This document shows, one piece after another, positions 35,090 through 43,759 of a stretch of 64,000 nt of DNA. The notes beneath the pieces are model-generated. The model was not told the DNA's origin and searched no databases. It was given only the letters and a program-made list of their open reading frames with translations. Source of the stretch: Acetobacter sicerae (lineage in GTDB: Bacteria > Pseudomonadota > Alphaproteobacteria > Acetobacterales > Acetobacteraceae); contig NZ_JAAABN010000001.1 of NCBI RefSeq assembly GCF_011516765.1, positions 62,001 to 126,000 of the forward strand, in the 5' to 3' direction. Within the stretch, counting starts at the first letter, position 1, and the number at the start of each line of letters is the position of its first letter. A program made the translations under genes and the position numbers.

Positions 35090-36385
35090 ATGGACCTGAC
35101 AGGCGCCTGGCTCCGAAGCCAGAAGGCGCTCGGCACTTTTTCTCCAGCGCCTATTTTTCCTGCCCCGCCGAAAACTGACAGAACAAAAAGTGTTTCTGCC
35201 AGCGGACGGTCGGCTGGCGATCTGCAAAATCCGCTTGCGGGTGCGGCTTCCTCGGCTGCTGCATTGGCAACCTCTCTGGTGAAAGGAGGGGGAGGGCAGC
35301 GAGGCCACTCAGGAAGCTGGGAGCAAAGCAATTCCTGTGCCGCACTGGATCTCGGAACCAATAACTGCCGTCTCATGGTCGCCTCCCGCACGGATGGAGG
35401 CTTTCGTGTGCTCGACAGTTACAGCCGTATCGTCCGTCTGGGTGAAGGGTTGCAGTTGACAGGCGAGCTTAATACCGCCGCCATGGATCGTACGCTTGAG
35501 GCGCTGCATACATGCGTGGACAGGCTGGGGCGTCATCGCCCGATCCGTCTGCGGGCTGTGGCGACCGAAGCGTGTCGTCGCGCCCGCAATGGACAGGCTT
35601 TTGTTGAGCGCATCCGGCAGGAAACCGGTTTCGAATTCGAGATCATTTCCGGCAAGGAGGAAGCGGAGCTTGCTGTCGAAAGCTGTGCGGCTCTTCTTTT
35701 TGATCCAGTGCGGAGACGCTCGACTGATTTTACCAGAGACTCTCAGGAAGGGCACGAGTGGGGTCTGCTGCTTGATGTCGGGGGCGGCTCGACAGAAATA
35801 GCCTGGGTGCAACTGGATCAGGCCGCGCGTAAGCACACTCTTGTCGGCTATATCAGCCTGCCTATTGGTGTCATCACGCTCGCTGAACAGTTTCCTCACC
35901 GCCGTCCGGGAACATATCGGGCCATGCTGGAGATCGTCAGGGAGCAGCTTCAGGCATTTGAGGAGACACACGGGATCAGCCGTCATATTGCGGATGACCG
36001 AGTGCGTGTTGTGGGGACAAGCGGCACAGTCACAACACTCGCCAGTCTGGATCTGGATCTGCCGCGTTACATTCGGCAGGCGGTGGATGGGTATCGGCTC
36101 AAGCCGGAGAATGCGAAAAGAGCCATCGGGCGTCTGCATCGCATGGGCATGGAGGGGATGAGAGTTCATCCCTGCATCGGCTCCGAACGCGCCACCTATG
36201 TCATGCCCGGTTGTGCTATCTTTGAAGCCTTCCTTTCTCTCTGGTCCTCAAACGTCGTTGTGGCGGATCGGGGACTGCGTGACGGGCTGTTACTCCGTAT
36301 GATGCGGGAGGAGAGTGGTCTGCATTACGGCCGGACCTGGCCGCATGCCTCGAATTCCGATGGACGTCAGGCTACACCTGACTGA
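35090..36385 (+). CDS. ppx: Exopolyphosphatase / GppA family phosphatase
   Basis: A 431-aa member of the Ppx/GppA (ASKHA) family, which degrades polyphosphate or converts pppGpp to ppGpp. The first phosphate loop is ALDLGTNNCRLMVA (about residue 84), the second is LLDVGGGSTEIAW, and the adenosine-type loop is VVGTSGTVTTLASLDL. The first about 80 residues are a Pro/Ser/Gly-rich extension with no recognised domain. ATG 35090 has AAGGAA 7 nt upstream, better than an in-frame TTG at 35054. It overlaps the rlmE start region. Ppx versus GppA activity cannot be told by sequence. Confidence 0.9.
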   Translation: MDLTGAWLRSQKALGTFSPAPIFPAPPKTDRTKSVSASGRSAGDLQNPLAGAASSAAALATSLVKGGGGQRGHSGSWEQSNSCAALDLGTNNCRLMVASRTDGGFRVLDSYSRIVRLGEGLQLTGELNTAAMDRTLEALHTCVDRLGRHRPIRLRAVATEACRRARNGQAFVERIRQETGFEFEIISGKEEAELAVESCAALLFDPVRRRSTDFTRDSQEGHEWGLLLDVGGGSTEIAWVQLDQAARKHTLVGYISLPIGVITLAEQFPHRRPGTYRAMLEIVREQLQAFEETHGISRHIADDRVRVVGTSGTVTTLASLDLDLPRYIRQAVDGYRLKPENAKRAIGRLHRMGMEGMRVHPCIGSERATYVMPGCAIFEAFLSLWSSNVVVADRGLRDGLLLRMMREESGLHYGRTWPHASNSDGRQATPD

Positions 36386-37250
36386 AGTTTCAGCCGATCC
36401 AACCAGTAAAGTACAGTCAGACGTGACATCGAAAACTCCACCATCAGGCCCAGGCAGGCCTGCTTCCGCTCAGGCAACGCGAGTGCCTGGGCGTCGCGCC
36501 GTCAGGGTGACGGCCACTCCAGGCGGCAAGGGCAATGAATCTGACAGTCTGGCTGCCCGTTCGGTTCGCTCGAAAACTGTAACCCTGAAGAACACCAGGA
36601 AGAAAACAACAGCGCAGCAGCGCTGGCTGGCCCGTCAGCTCAATGATCCTTATGTGGCGGCTGCCCACAAGCAGGGATGGCGTTCCCGCGCCGCATTCAA
36701 GCTGATCGAAATTGACGACCGTTTTCATCTTATCAAGCCCGGTCAGCGCGTGGTGGATCTCGGCGCGGCGCCGGGCGGCTGGACGCAGGTGGCCGTGAAG
36801 CGTGGCGCTTCGCATGTGATCGGTGTCGATCTGCTGCCGGTCGATCCTGTTGCCGGTGCAGAAATTATTGAGGGTGATTTCACTGATCCTGAGCTTCCTG
36901 ATCGTCTGATCGAGATGCTTGGTGGAAAAGCTGACCTCGTTCTTTCCGATATGGCCCCAAACACCACGGGGCATGCTCCGACCGATCACATGCGGATCAT
37001 CGGTCTTGCGGAAGGGGCGCTGGATTTTGCGTTCGATGTTCTGGCGGAAGGCGGCGGTTTCATCGCCAAGGTCTTTCAGGGTGGTTCAGAGAAGCAGATG
37101 CTTGAACCGATGAAAAAACTTTTCGCTTCTGTGCGTCATGTCAAACCACCGGCAAGTCGCAAGGATTCCAGTGAACTGTATGTGGTGGCGACAGGTTTCC
37201 GTTCTGCACGGCTTGCGGAGGTCAGGGCTGAGCAAAACGAGCGACGCTGA
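36360..37250 (+). CDS. rlmE: 23S rRNA (uridine-2552 2'-O)-methyltransferase
   Basis: A 296-aa FtsJ/RrmJ-type SAM methyltransferase acting on the A-loop of 23S rRNA in the 50S subunit. The SAM motif is RVVDLGAAPGGWTQVAVKRG. The catalytic K-D-K-E set is seen in AAFKLIEID, LSDMAPNTTG, FIAKVFQGG and SSELYVVATGF. The about 95 residues before LNDPYVAAAHKQGWRSRAAF form a basic, disordered tail that E. coli RlmE lacks. The start is uncertain: ATG 36345, ATG 36360 and GTG 36423 all lack a good ribosome site, and all but the last lie inside ppx, implying coupling. Confidence 0.9.
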   Translation: MDVRLHLTEVSADPTSKVQSDVTSKTPPSGPGRPASAQATRVPGRRAVRVTATPGGKGNESDSLAARSVRSKTVTLKNTRKKTTAQQRWLARQLNDPYVAAAHKQGWRSRAAFKLIEIDDRFHLIKPGQRVVDLGAAPGGWTQVAVKRGASHVIGVDLLPVDPVAGAEIIEGDFTDPELPDRLIEMLGGKADLVLSDMAPNTTGHAPTDHMRIIGLAEGALDFAFDVLAEGGGFIAKVFQGGSEKQMLEPMKKLFASVRHVKPPASRKDSSELYVVATGFRSARLAEVRAEQNERR

Positions 37251-37312
37251 CACAGTTTGCAACCATTCCCCTTTTGTCCCGTTGGGACAGGACAGAAGGA
37301 GGAATAAAGATC

Positions 37313-37888
37313 ATGCCAACAGCTACACTCGAAAAAGAAAACACGTTCCTCACCGATATCGAGACACTGCGTGCCCGCGCAAAAAAATCGATCGGCGATG
37401 GCGCTGTAACGCCAGCTTACGAGGGTAATGTCGATAAGACGATCGAGTTGCTCCAGACTGTGGTTGCGACAGAAATTGTCTGTACGCTGCGTTACCAGAT
37501 GAACGCGATTGCTGCTTCAGGCATCAATAGCGAGAGCATTGCGGCAGAGTTTGCCAAGCATGCTCAGGAAGAGCAGACGCATATGCTGTGGGCTGCTGAA
37601 CGGATTGATCAGTTGGGTGGCGTTCCCGACATGAACCCGGCCGGACTGGCCACGCGTTCCGCAGCCGAATATGGCAAGCCGGGCAATCTGGTTGAAATGA
37701 TCAAGCAGAATCTCATCGCCGAGCGGATTGCTGTCGAACATTATCGCGAACTGGTCCGTTATTTCGGTGACAAGGATCCGACGACACGGATCATGCTCGA
37801 AAAGATTCTGGCGCAGGAAGAGGAGCATGCGACAGACATGCACGACTTCCTTGTGGCGCACGAAGGCACTCCGTTCCTCAAGGATTGA
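37313..37888 (+). CDS. Ferritin-like / bacterioferritin-family protein
   Basis: A 191-aa four-helix ferritin-like protein expected to bind a di-iron centre and store or oxidise iron. Helix pairs carry the ligand motifs VVATEIVCTLRYQMN with AKHAQEEQTHMLWAAERI, and LIAERIAVEHYRELVRYF with ILAQEEEHATDMHDFL (two ExxH pairs). This matches the Dps-like bacterioferritin group common in proteobacteria. A strong AAGGAGG precedes ATG 37313. A TGTCCC-GTT-GGGACA stem (37275-37289) lies just upstream of the ribosome site and may influence expression. Confidence 0.88.
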   Translation: MPTATLEKENTFLTDIETLRARAKKSIGDGAVTPAYEGNVDKTIELLQTVVATEIVCTLRYQMNAIAASGINSESIAAEFAKHAQEEQTHMLWAAERIDQLGGVPDMNPAGLATRSAAEYGKPGNLVEMIKQNLIAERIAVEHYRELVRYFGDKDPTTRIMLEKILAQEEEHATDMHDFLVAHEGTPFLKD

Positions 37889-37897
37889 GACCTTGCT

Positions 37898-37931
37898 GGC
37901 TTTGCTCTGGAAAACAGGGCAAAGCCTTTTT
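37898..37931 (+). terminator. Rho-independent terminator after the ferritin-like gene
   Basis: GGCTTTGCTCTG (37898-37909) pairs with CAGGGCAAAGCC (37915-37926) with one internal G-U pair, and is followed by TTTTT. It sits 10 nt after the stop and just before the convergent dehydrogenase stop. Confidence 0.9.
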
Positions 37932-37936
37932 GTCTT

Positions 37937-38911
37937 TCAGGCAATCTGGTTGATGAGTGGCGTTCCTTCCTCCAGCCGTCCGACGTTTTCGTGCAGAATA
38001 GCCGCAACACGGCTTTCATAAGCCACTGTGTCGCCAGCGGCGTGAGGCGTGATCAGAACATTCGGCATGGACCAGAGAGGCGATGTTTCGGGGAGCGGTT
38101 CCTGCTCGAACGTATCCAGAGCCGCCATGCCGATCTGACCCTGTTGCAGGGCCGCGATCAGATCGGATTCCACAACCACTGAGCCACGCGCGACATTGAT
38201 CAGGCAGGCAGTGGGTTTTATGCGCCTGAGAATGCTGCTGTCAATCAGACCACGGGTTTCCGGCGTCGCGGGGCAGGCGAGGATCAGGTAATCCGCATTG
38301 CCTGCTGCCTCCGGTAGCTGGTCATCAGCAACAGTGGTGACGGCAAGCTCCGTCCCGGCGGTTACATTTTTCCGGACAACGGTGACGGTCTGTCCGAGAG
38401 CAAGACACACGGTCGCCAGTCTGGCGCCGATTGCGCCAAACCCGACAATAACCACATGGGTCCCAGCCACTTCATGGCGTCGTTCGTCCCGGGTGCGGGC
38501 GGGTTTGCGCCAGAAGGACTGTCGCTGGTCGTCCCTGGCTTCCCATAATCGCCGGGCGTGGTTGAACATCAGAGCAACGGCGTGTTCAGCGACTGCATTG
38601 GCGTTCACACCCCGGGCACTCGCAAGATGTACCCCGCGCTCCCGAAACGCTTCCGTATCGTACTGTTCGACACCGGATGTCATGGTCTGGAGCAGTTTCA
38701 ATTGGGGCGCGAGGGCCAGATAGCGGGGCTCCCACAGGGTCATCGTCACCAGAATGTCTGCATCAGCCAGTGCAGGGACGAGGTCTGTCTTGTTTTTTAC
38801 CCAGATACACTCGGTTGGCTCATCCCATGCATCCACCAGTGATTTGATGTCGAATGACGAATGGGCGATGACGATTTTCGGTTTTTCATTGAACCAGAAA
38901 GACACGGACAT
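37937..38911 (-). CDS. D-isomer 2-hydroxyacid dehydrogenase (glyoxylate/hydroxypyruvate reductase-like)
   Basis: A 324-aa NAD(P)H-dependent reductase of 2-oxoacids. The cofactor site is VVIVGFGAIGARLATVCLA. The catalytic Arg, Glu and His are in INVARGSVVVE, LDTFEQEPLPE and LITPHAAGDT. The substrate-recognition N-domain (LLQTMTSGVEQYD) is also present. Among family members, glyoxylate/hydroxypyruvate reductase is likely but not certain. ATG 38911 follows GGGAG only 1-2 nt away, so the start is a little doubtful; an in-frame TTG at 38965 exists. It converges on the ferritin-like gene. Confidence 0.88.
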   Translation of the reverse strand: MSVSFWFNEKPKIVIAHSSFDIKSLVDAWDEPTECIWVKNKTDLVPALADADILVTMTLWEPRYLALAPQLKLLQTMTSGVEQYDTEAFRERGVHLASARGVNANAVAEHAVALMFNHARRLWEARDDQRQSFWRKPARTRDERRHEVAGTHVVIVGFGAIGARLATVCLALGQTVTVVRKNVTAGTELAVTTVADDQLPEAAGNADYLILACPATPETRGLIDSSILRRIKPTACLINVARGSVVVESDLIAALQQGQIGMAALDTFEQEPLPETSPLWSMPNVLITPHAAGDTVAYESRVAAILHENVGRLEEGTPLINQIA

Positions 38912-38980
38912 TCTCCCGCCATGACGCAGGAGATGAGCATCGCTCCGCTCTCTGGTAAAATGCAACAGACGTTGTTGCGA

Positions 38981-39826
38981 TCAGCGTTTTCCGGACGGTG
39001 TGGTTTCCAGAAAGCAGCGCGCCAGACGATCGAATTCAGCAATGTTCAGTGTTTCCGCCCGACGGGAGCCATCAATCTCGGCGGCCTGAAGAAGACGTTC
39101 CCCGCCAATCCCTTTGAGCGAGCCACGCAGCATCTTGCGACGCTGACCGAATGCCGCAGCCGTCACACTTTCCATGGCGCAGAAAAGCTCGGGAGAGGGC
39201 TGTTCAGCATGAGGCGTGATTTCCACCACGGAAGACCAGACTTTCGGGGGAGGCGAAAAAGCGCCCGGCGGGAGACGCATCACCGGCGAGCAGGTTGCGC
39301 ACCACTGGGAGATGACCGCCAGACGCCCATAATGGTCACCTCCCGGCTCAGCACAGATCCGTTCGGCGACTTCAAGCTGGAACATCAGTGTCAGCCGCTC
39401 CCACTGTGCAGCCTGTCGAAGCCAGCCGATCAGAAGGGGCGTTGCGACATTGTAGGGAAGGTTCGCCACGATCCGGCGCGGAGCCGGGCAGAGTGTTGAA
39501 AGGTCCAGCGATGTCGCATCTGCCTGAATGAGTTTCAGACGATCCGGGGCTTCAGCAACCAGTTCTTCGATAACGCCGATCGCACGCGAATCGACTTCAA
39601 CGGCTGCGATGGAGGCGGCTGGGCTGTCCAGAAGCGCCCGTGTCAGGCCGCCCGGACCAGGTCCGACTTCCACGACATGGCGACCCTGAAGGGGACCGGA
39701 CAGTTCGACGATCCGCTCGGTGATGCCGGGATCAAGCAGGAAGTGCTGGCCCAGTGAGTGACGGGCCGCAAGATTGTGGCGGTTGATGACGGAAGCCAGC
39801 GGCTCCCGGGAAGAGGTATTTGTCAC
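38981..39826 (-). CDS. rsmA: 16S rRNA (adenine1518/1519-N6)-dimethyltransferase
   Basis: A 281-aa KsgA/RsmA methyltransferase that dimethylates two adenosines near the 3' end of 16S rRNA during 30S maturation. Marks are SLGQHFLLDPGITERIV, the SAM motif VVEVGPGPGGLTRALL, the catalytic NLPYNVATPLL (NLPY) and the C-terminal domain with FSPPPKVWSSVVEITPH. The GTG start at 39826 is 3 nt after the surA stop. It ends the lptF-lptG-lptD-surA-rsmA operon. Confidence 0.95.
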   Translation of the reverse strand: MTNTSSREPLASVINRHNLAARHSLGQHFLLDPGITERIVELSGPLQGRHVVEVGPGPGGLTRALLDSPAASIAAVEVDSRAIGVIEELVAEAPDRLKLIQADATSLDLSTLCPAPRRIVANLPYNVATPLLIGWLRQAAQWERLTLMFQLEVAERICAEPGGDHYGRLAVISQWCATCSPVMRLPPGAFSPPPKVWSSVVEITPHAEQPSPELFCAMESVTAAAFGQRRKMLRGSLKGIGGERLLQAAEIDGSRRAETLNIAEFDRLARCFLETTPSGKR

Positions 39827-39829
39827 CGA

Positions 39830-41245
39830 TCAGGGCGCCGTCACCACCCGCATGTCGATGACAGCGCGGCGGTGCAGATCACGATCAAGCTGACGGGCCG
39901 TCTGTTCGACACGCTCATTCAGAAGCTGGTCCGCGATTTCACTCGGCGAACGATCCGCGAAATTCTTGGTCTTCTTTCCGCAGACCATCAGGATGTCGAT
40001 GCCTTCCTGAGAGACGAGCGGTCGCGTGGGCTTGCCGATTGGCAGTCCGGCGAGAATCTGCTGCATCTGGGGATTCAGCCGCTCAAGCTGGAGTTCACCC
40101 GGGTTGGAAGGACGGACTTCGCCAAACTGTTTGTTGGCGGCTGCGAGTTCGTCACAGGAATGCGCGGTCTGGGTGAGGCGCACGGCTTTTTCGAGCGTCT
40201 GGCGCTGCTGGTCCGTGGGGGCCTGTGGATTGAGCGGGGTGGAGAACGGCAGGAACGCCTGTCGGGCGTCAAGCAGCGTTCCGGGCTGATGGCCTATGAT
40301 CCGCTTGCCCAGAACTGTCGCGATAACATAGCCGCCGGCAACCTTGATGGGATTTGAAATCGCATCTTCCGGCATCTGACGGACCATGGCGACCACTTCC
40401 GGATCAAGGCTGTCTTCCTGCACCCAGCCCATGGATCCACCGTCAAGCGCACTCTGCGCCTGCGAGAACTGCGCCGCGACAATCGGGAAAGGCGCTCCGC
40501 GGCGCAGTTCCTGAATGATGGTTTCGGTAAATTTCAGCTCGTTTTCGCTGTGACGCGGGTCAGCAACCGGCACGAAGATTTCGCTGATGAGATATTCCGG
40601 GCGGCCCTGCTGCCTGCTCAGCGCTTCCTGTCGCTGGGCGATTTCAAGCGAGGTCATGCGGGCCTTGGACCCAAGCTCCTGACGAAGAACCTGCATCCAG
40701 CCGATCTGCACACGAATCTGGTCGATCAGTGTCGTCAGGGAGACCCCGTCCTGCGCCAGCCGGTTGCGAAGCGTGTTGGGCTCCATGCCGTTGCGCCGTT
40801 CGATATTGGCGATGGCGTCGGCAATCTGCTCTGGAGAGACATTGATGTGGCGGGACAGGATTTCCTGCGTGCGCAGACGTTCGTCGATCAGCTGACGCAC
40901 GATCTGGGGACGCAGCCGCTGCATGATGTCTTCGCTCAACGGCAGGCCGGTGGAGAGCACGAATAGACGTCCACGGTTATCAACGTCGCGCTGGGTCAGC
41001 GGCTGGCCATTGATAACGGCGATTATGGTGTCCTGCTTGCTGCCCAGAGGCTCCAGTTGCGGTGCGTCGGAGGTCTGGGTGGAGCTGGCCTCTTCCGGTT
41101 CGGGCGCAGGAGCAGACGCATCATCCTGTGTCGCCTGCTGGTGGTGATGGCGCAGATTCGCTGCCCGGGCAGGCAGACTGGTGAAAGAACCCAGTGCGAC
41201 TACGAGGGCCAGGGCGGAACCTGTCACGGAAAGGCTCAGTCGCAT
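39830..41245 (-). CDS. surA: Periplasmic peptidyl-prolyl isomerase / OMP chaperone SurA
   Basis: A 471-aa periplasmic chaperone escorting outer-membrane proteins such as LptD. The signal peptide is MRLSLSVTGSALALVVALGS through PARA. A SurA N domain (IIAVINGQPLTQRDVDNRGRL to about residue 210) precedes a parvulin domain (RPEYLISEIFVPVADP to GGYVIATVLGKRI) and a C-terminal helix. ATG 41245 begins exactly at the signal peptide; the frame also has ATGs at 41299 and 41341, the last only 3 nt after the lptD stop. The usual operon partner pdxA is absent before rsmA. Confidence 0.9.
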   Translation of the reverse strand: MRLSLSVTGSALALVVALGSFTSLPARAANLRHHHQQATQDDASAPAPEPEEASSTQTSDAPQLEPLGSKQDTIIAVINGQPLTQRDVDNRGRLFVLSTGLPLSEDIMQRLRPQIVRQLIDERLRTQEILSRHINVSPEQIADAIANIERRNGMEPNTLRNRLAQDGVSLTTLIDQIRVQIGWMQVLRQELGSKARMTSLEIAQRQEALSRQQGRPEYLISEIFVPVADPRHSENELKFTETIIQELRRGAPFPIVAAQFSQAQSALDGGSMGWVQEDSLDPEVVAMVRQMPEDAISNPIKVAGGYVIATVLGKRIIGHQPGTLLDARQAFLPFSTPLNPQAPTDQQRQTLEKAVRLTQTAHSCDELAAANKQFGEVRPSNPGELQLERLNPQMQQILAGLPIGKPTRPLVSQEGIDILMVCGKKTKNFADRSPSEIADQLLNERVEQTARQLDRDLHRRAVIDMRVVTAP

Positions 41246-41344
41246 ACAGCTTGGTCTCTCACCTGATCGATTGGAGGTGTCATTGTTATCCAATCGCATG
41301 AATTTTTGAAGTGGACCTGAACGATCCCGCAGAAGGTTCATGAT

Positions 41345-43759
41345 TTATTTGATGCCGAAGGCGCCGATCGTCTTGAGCGTCAGCGTGAACAGCACGGTTG
41401 AATAGCGCTGCTGGCCGCCAATTTTCGTATATTGTTTCAGATACATCAGATCGAGCCCGAAGCAGTCATTCATGTAGCCGATATTGCCGCCGACCGATGC
41501 AAACTTGTGTCGGGACAGCGCGCGACGCACAAAGAATGATCCGTGCCAGTTGCGCCAGGTCGCGGATGCGCCGCCGCTCAGCTCGTTCGTAGGAGCATAA
41601 TAGAGCGAAGGCGGAGAGCCGCCATTCCGGAAGTCGTTCACGTAATAATAGTAAGGTGTGACCGGCTCCCGAACATATCCGCCGAAAATGTTGACGTAGG
41701 GCATGCTGACGTTGAAGAGCGCATCCGCGAAGTCCACGCGCCCTGTGTAGGGATCAATCCGGGTCCGTCCCGTGACGCTGAGATGGCGGATTGGATCAAT
41801 GCGCGCACGGGCCACCACATCGGAAAGATGGTGGTTGAGGCCGGAATAGGGCAGGCGGTCGTGCTGCACATGCTCCTGGAAGCTTTCGCCGACCAGCACG
41901 TCCACGACGTGACCGTTCCACGTCCAGTTGCCGTGGACGCCGACATTGGCGCGCAATCCGCCGTCGATCCGGTCCGTTCCCTGATAACGGTTCAGGGCGA
42001 AGAGCGTTGAATCCGTAAATTCGTAGTTCAGGCTGTCTTCATTGGGCAGACGTCGATCGACACCGCCACCCTGATTGGGAGCGTAGATCGCCTGCACGAT
42101 CGGTTCCAGAATCTGGCTGCCATGTCCCTTCATGAACTGGCGCACAAACGGCCAGTTCATCTTGACCGCCAGTGTCGGCACGACCTGACCGGCGGTCGTG
42201 CTCTTCATGTATTTATAGTAGTTTGGCTGCTGATAGAGCTGGGAGGCATGATACAGCATACTGTCCAGCCGCGCCGTGACGAGGAACTTCTGTCCCCAGC
42301 TGCTGCGGAACGGACGGTCCCAGTTTACCTGAACTTCGCCGCGCTGATCTCGTGTGCCTTCAGTACGATAGACATAGAAATCGTTGCTATTGACGGATAG
42401 TCGGCCACCAAGAATATCGGGCTGATTGACAAGACTATATTCGTAGTGAGGCAGCACGAACGGCAGTTCGTTGTTGCGGATGACGCCTCGGTTCAGGCCC
42501 TGATAGAACTGGGCGTCGAGTTTCGAGTAGGCTCCCGTGCCGAAGCCTTCGATATAGGCGGTAGAATTGAGGGTGTCGCCGCCATAGCCCGGCACACGGT
42601 AATCACGCATATAGTTGGCGCTCGTTGCGATACGTCCGTCGAAGCCTGCGCGCCATGTCGGTGTGAGCGTGAACATGCCGCGCCCAAAGAGGTAGCCCTG
42701 CACGCCGTGATCGTTTTCGGCCCCGACAGATTCACCGAAGCCGTTTGTATAACCGCCGGACCTGTGTGTGTCGTCAGCAAGACCGCCCATGATTCGCAGC
42801 GAACCGAAATTGAACGCCTTGCGATACTGGGCGCTGATCTGCGGACCTGTCTTGGTTGAAAAGAGGCCTTTCACCGTCAGATCCGAGGAGTCATCAATCA
42901 CCCAGTAATAGGGAATCGTGAAATAGGTCCCGAGATAGCGGTCATGCGGCGTGACGCCGGGAATGAGAAAGCCGCTGCGCCTTTTGGCGGATGGATCGGT
43001 CATGGAAAAATAGGGAAGGTAGAAAACCGGAATCCCAAAGATATCCATATAGGTGTCGCGGAACTCGAGATGCTGGTGCTCGAGATCCTGCGTGGCTGAA
43101 TAGGAGCGCAACTGCCAGAACGGCGCGCGGGTCGGGTCTTTCGCGCAGATTTCACACGCCGTGTAGACTGCTCTGGTGAGGTCGTTGACCTTGCCGCCGG
43201 TGCGTCGCATGCCGTTGGCGGCCAGTTTGGCGTTGTCCACCATGGTCGCATTCACGTGCTTCATGATGCCGTCACGCATGTCGCCGCTCAGTTCCGCATA
43301 ATGGGAATACAGCACGGATCCGTCAGGCTGGCTGGAAGCGACGTTTCCGCTGGCGGTAATGACGCCGGTGTTGCGGTCATAGGTAATCTTGTCAGCACGC
43401 AGAATGTGATCGGCCTGCCAGACCTGCACATTGCCTGTCCATGTTACAACACCCGCATGATCATCGTAACTGACATGGTCGGCCTGGAAAGTGGCTGGCT
43501 CATTTTTGGAAGCGGAATTGCTGCTGCCCGGATTGAAGTGCATCGGAGTGGGGGTGAACTGTGCGTAGGCTTTCTGCCCGAACAGCCCGCAGGCTGCCGC
43601 TGCGGACCCGAGGCTGAGGCCCATCCACAGGAAGCGATGGCCGATATGAACCGTGTCACAGCGCTGACTGGCACTTCCCGACCGCCGCATAAGGGCAGCC
43701 CTCAGGCGCCGCAAACGACGCGAAAGCTGTCTCTCGGAACGAGGTGCGGGAAAGGGCAA
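41345..43759 (-). CDS. lptD: LPS-assembly outer-membrane protein LptD
   Basis: An 804-aa outer-membrane barrel that inserts LPS into the outer leaflet together with LptE. After a signal region ending GQKAYAQ, an OstA-type beta-jellyroll is visible (TFQADHVSYDDHAGVVTWTG, ADKITYDRNTGVITASGNVA). A long barrel follows, with FGIPVFYLPYFSMTDPSAKRRSGFLIP typical of LptD. Cys residues in TACEICAKDP and in NDCFGLD near the end could form the essential inter-domain disulfides. The TTG start at 43759 abuts the lptG stop; ATG 43690 is the main alternative. It sits between lptG and surA in one operon. Confidence 0.93.
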   Translation of the reverse strand: MPFPAPRSERQLSRRLRRLRAALMRRSGSASQRCDTVHIGHRFLWMGLSLGSAAAACGLFGQKAYAQFTPTPMHFNPGSSNSASKNEPATFQADHVSYDDHAGVVTWTGNVQVWQADHILRADKITYDRNTGVITASGNVASSQPDGSVLYSHYAELSGDMRDGIMKHVNATMVDNAKLAANGMRRTGGKVNDLTRAVYTACEICAKDPTRAPFWQLRSYSATQDLEHQHLEFRDTYMDIFGIPVFYLPYFSMTDPSAKRRSGFLIPGVTPHDRYLGTYFTIPYYWVIDDSSDLTVKGLFSTKTGPQISAQYRKAFNFGSLRIMGGLADDTHRSGGYTNGFGESVGAENDHGVQGYLFGRGMFTLTPTWRAGFDGRIATSANYMRDYRVPGYGGDTLNSTAYIEGFGTGAYSKLDAQFYQGLNRGVIRNNELPFVLPHYEYSLVNQPDILGGRLSVNSNDFYVYRTEGTRDQRGEVQVNWDRPFRSSWGQKFLVTARLDSMLYHASQLYQQPNYYKYMKSTTAGQVVPTLAVKMNWPFVRQFMKGHGSQILEPIVQAIYAPNQGGGVDRRLPNEDSLNYEFTDSTLFALNRYQGTDRIDGGLRANVGVHGNWTWNGHVVDVLVGESFQEHVQHDRLPYSGLNHHLSDVVARARIDPIRHLSVTGRTRIDPYTGRVDFADALFNVSMPYVNIFGGYVREPVTPYYYYVNDFRNGGSPPSLYYAPTNELSGGASATWRNWHGSFFVRRALSRHKFASVGGNIGYMNDCFGLDLMYLKQYTKIGGQQRYSTVLFTLTLKTIGAFGIK

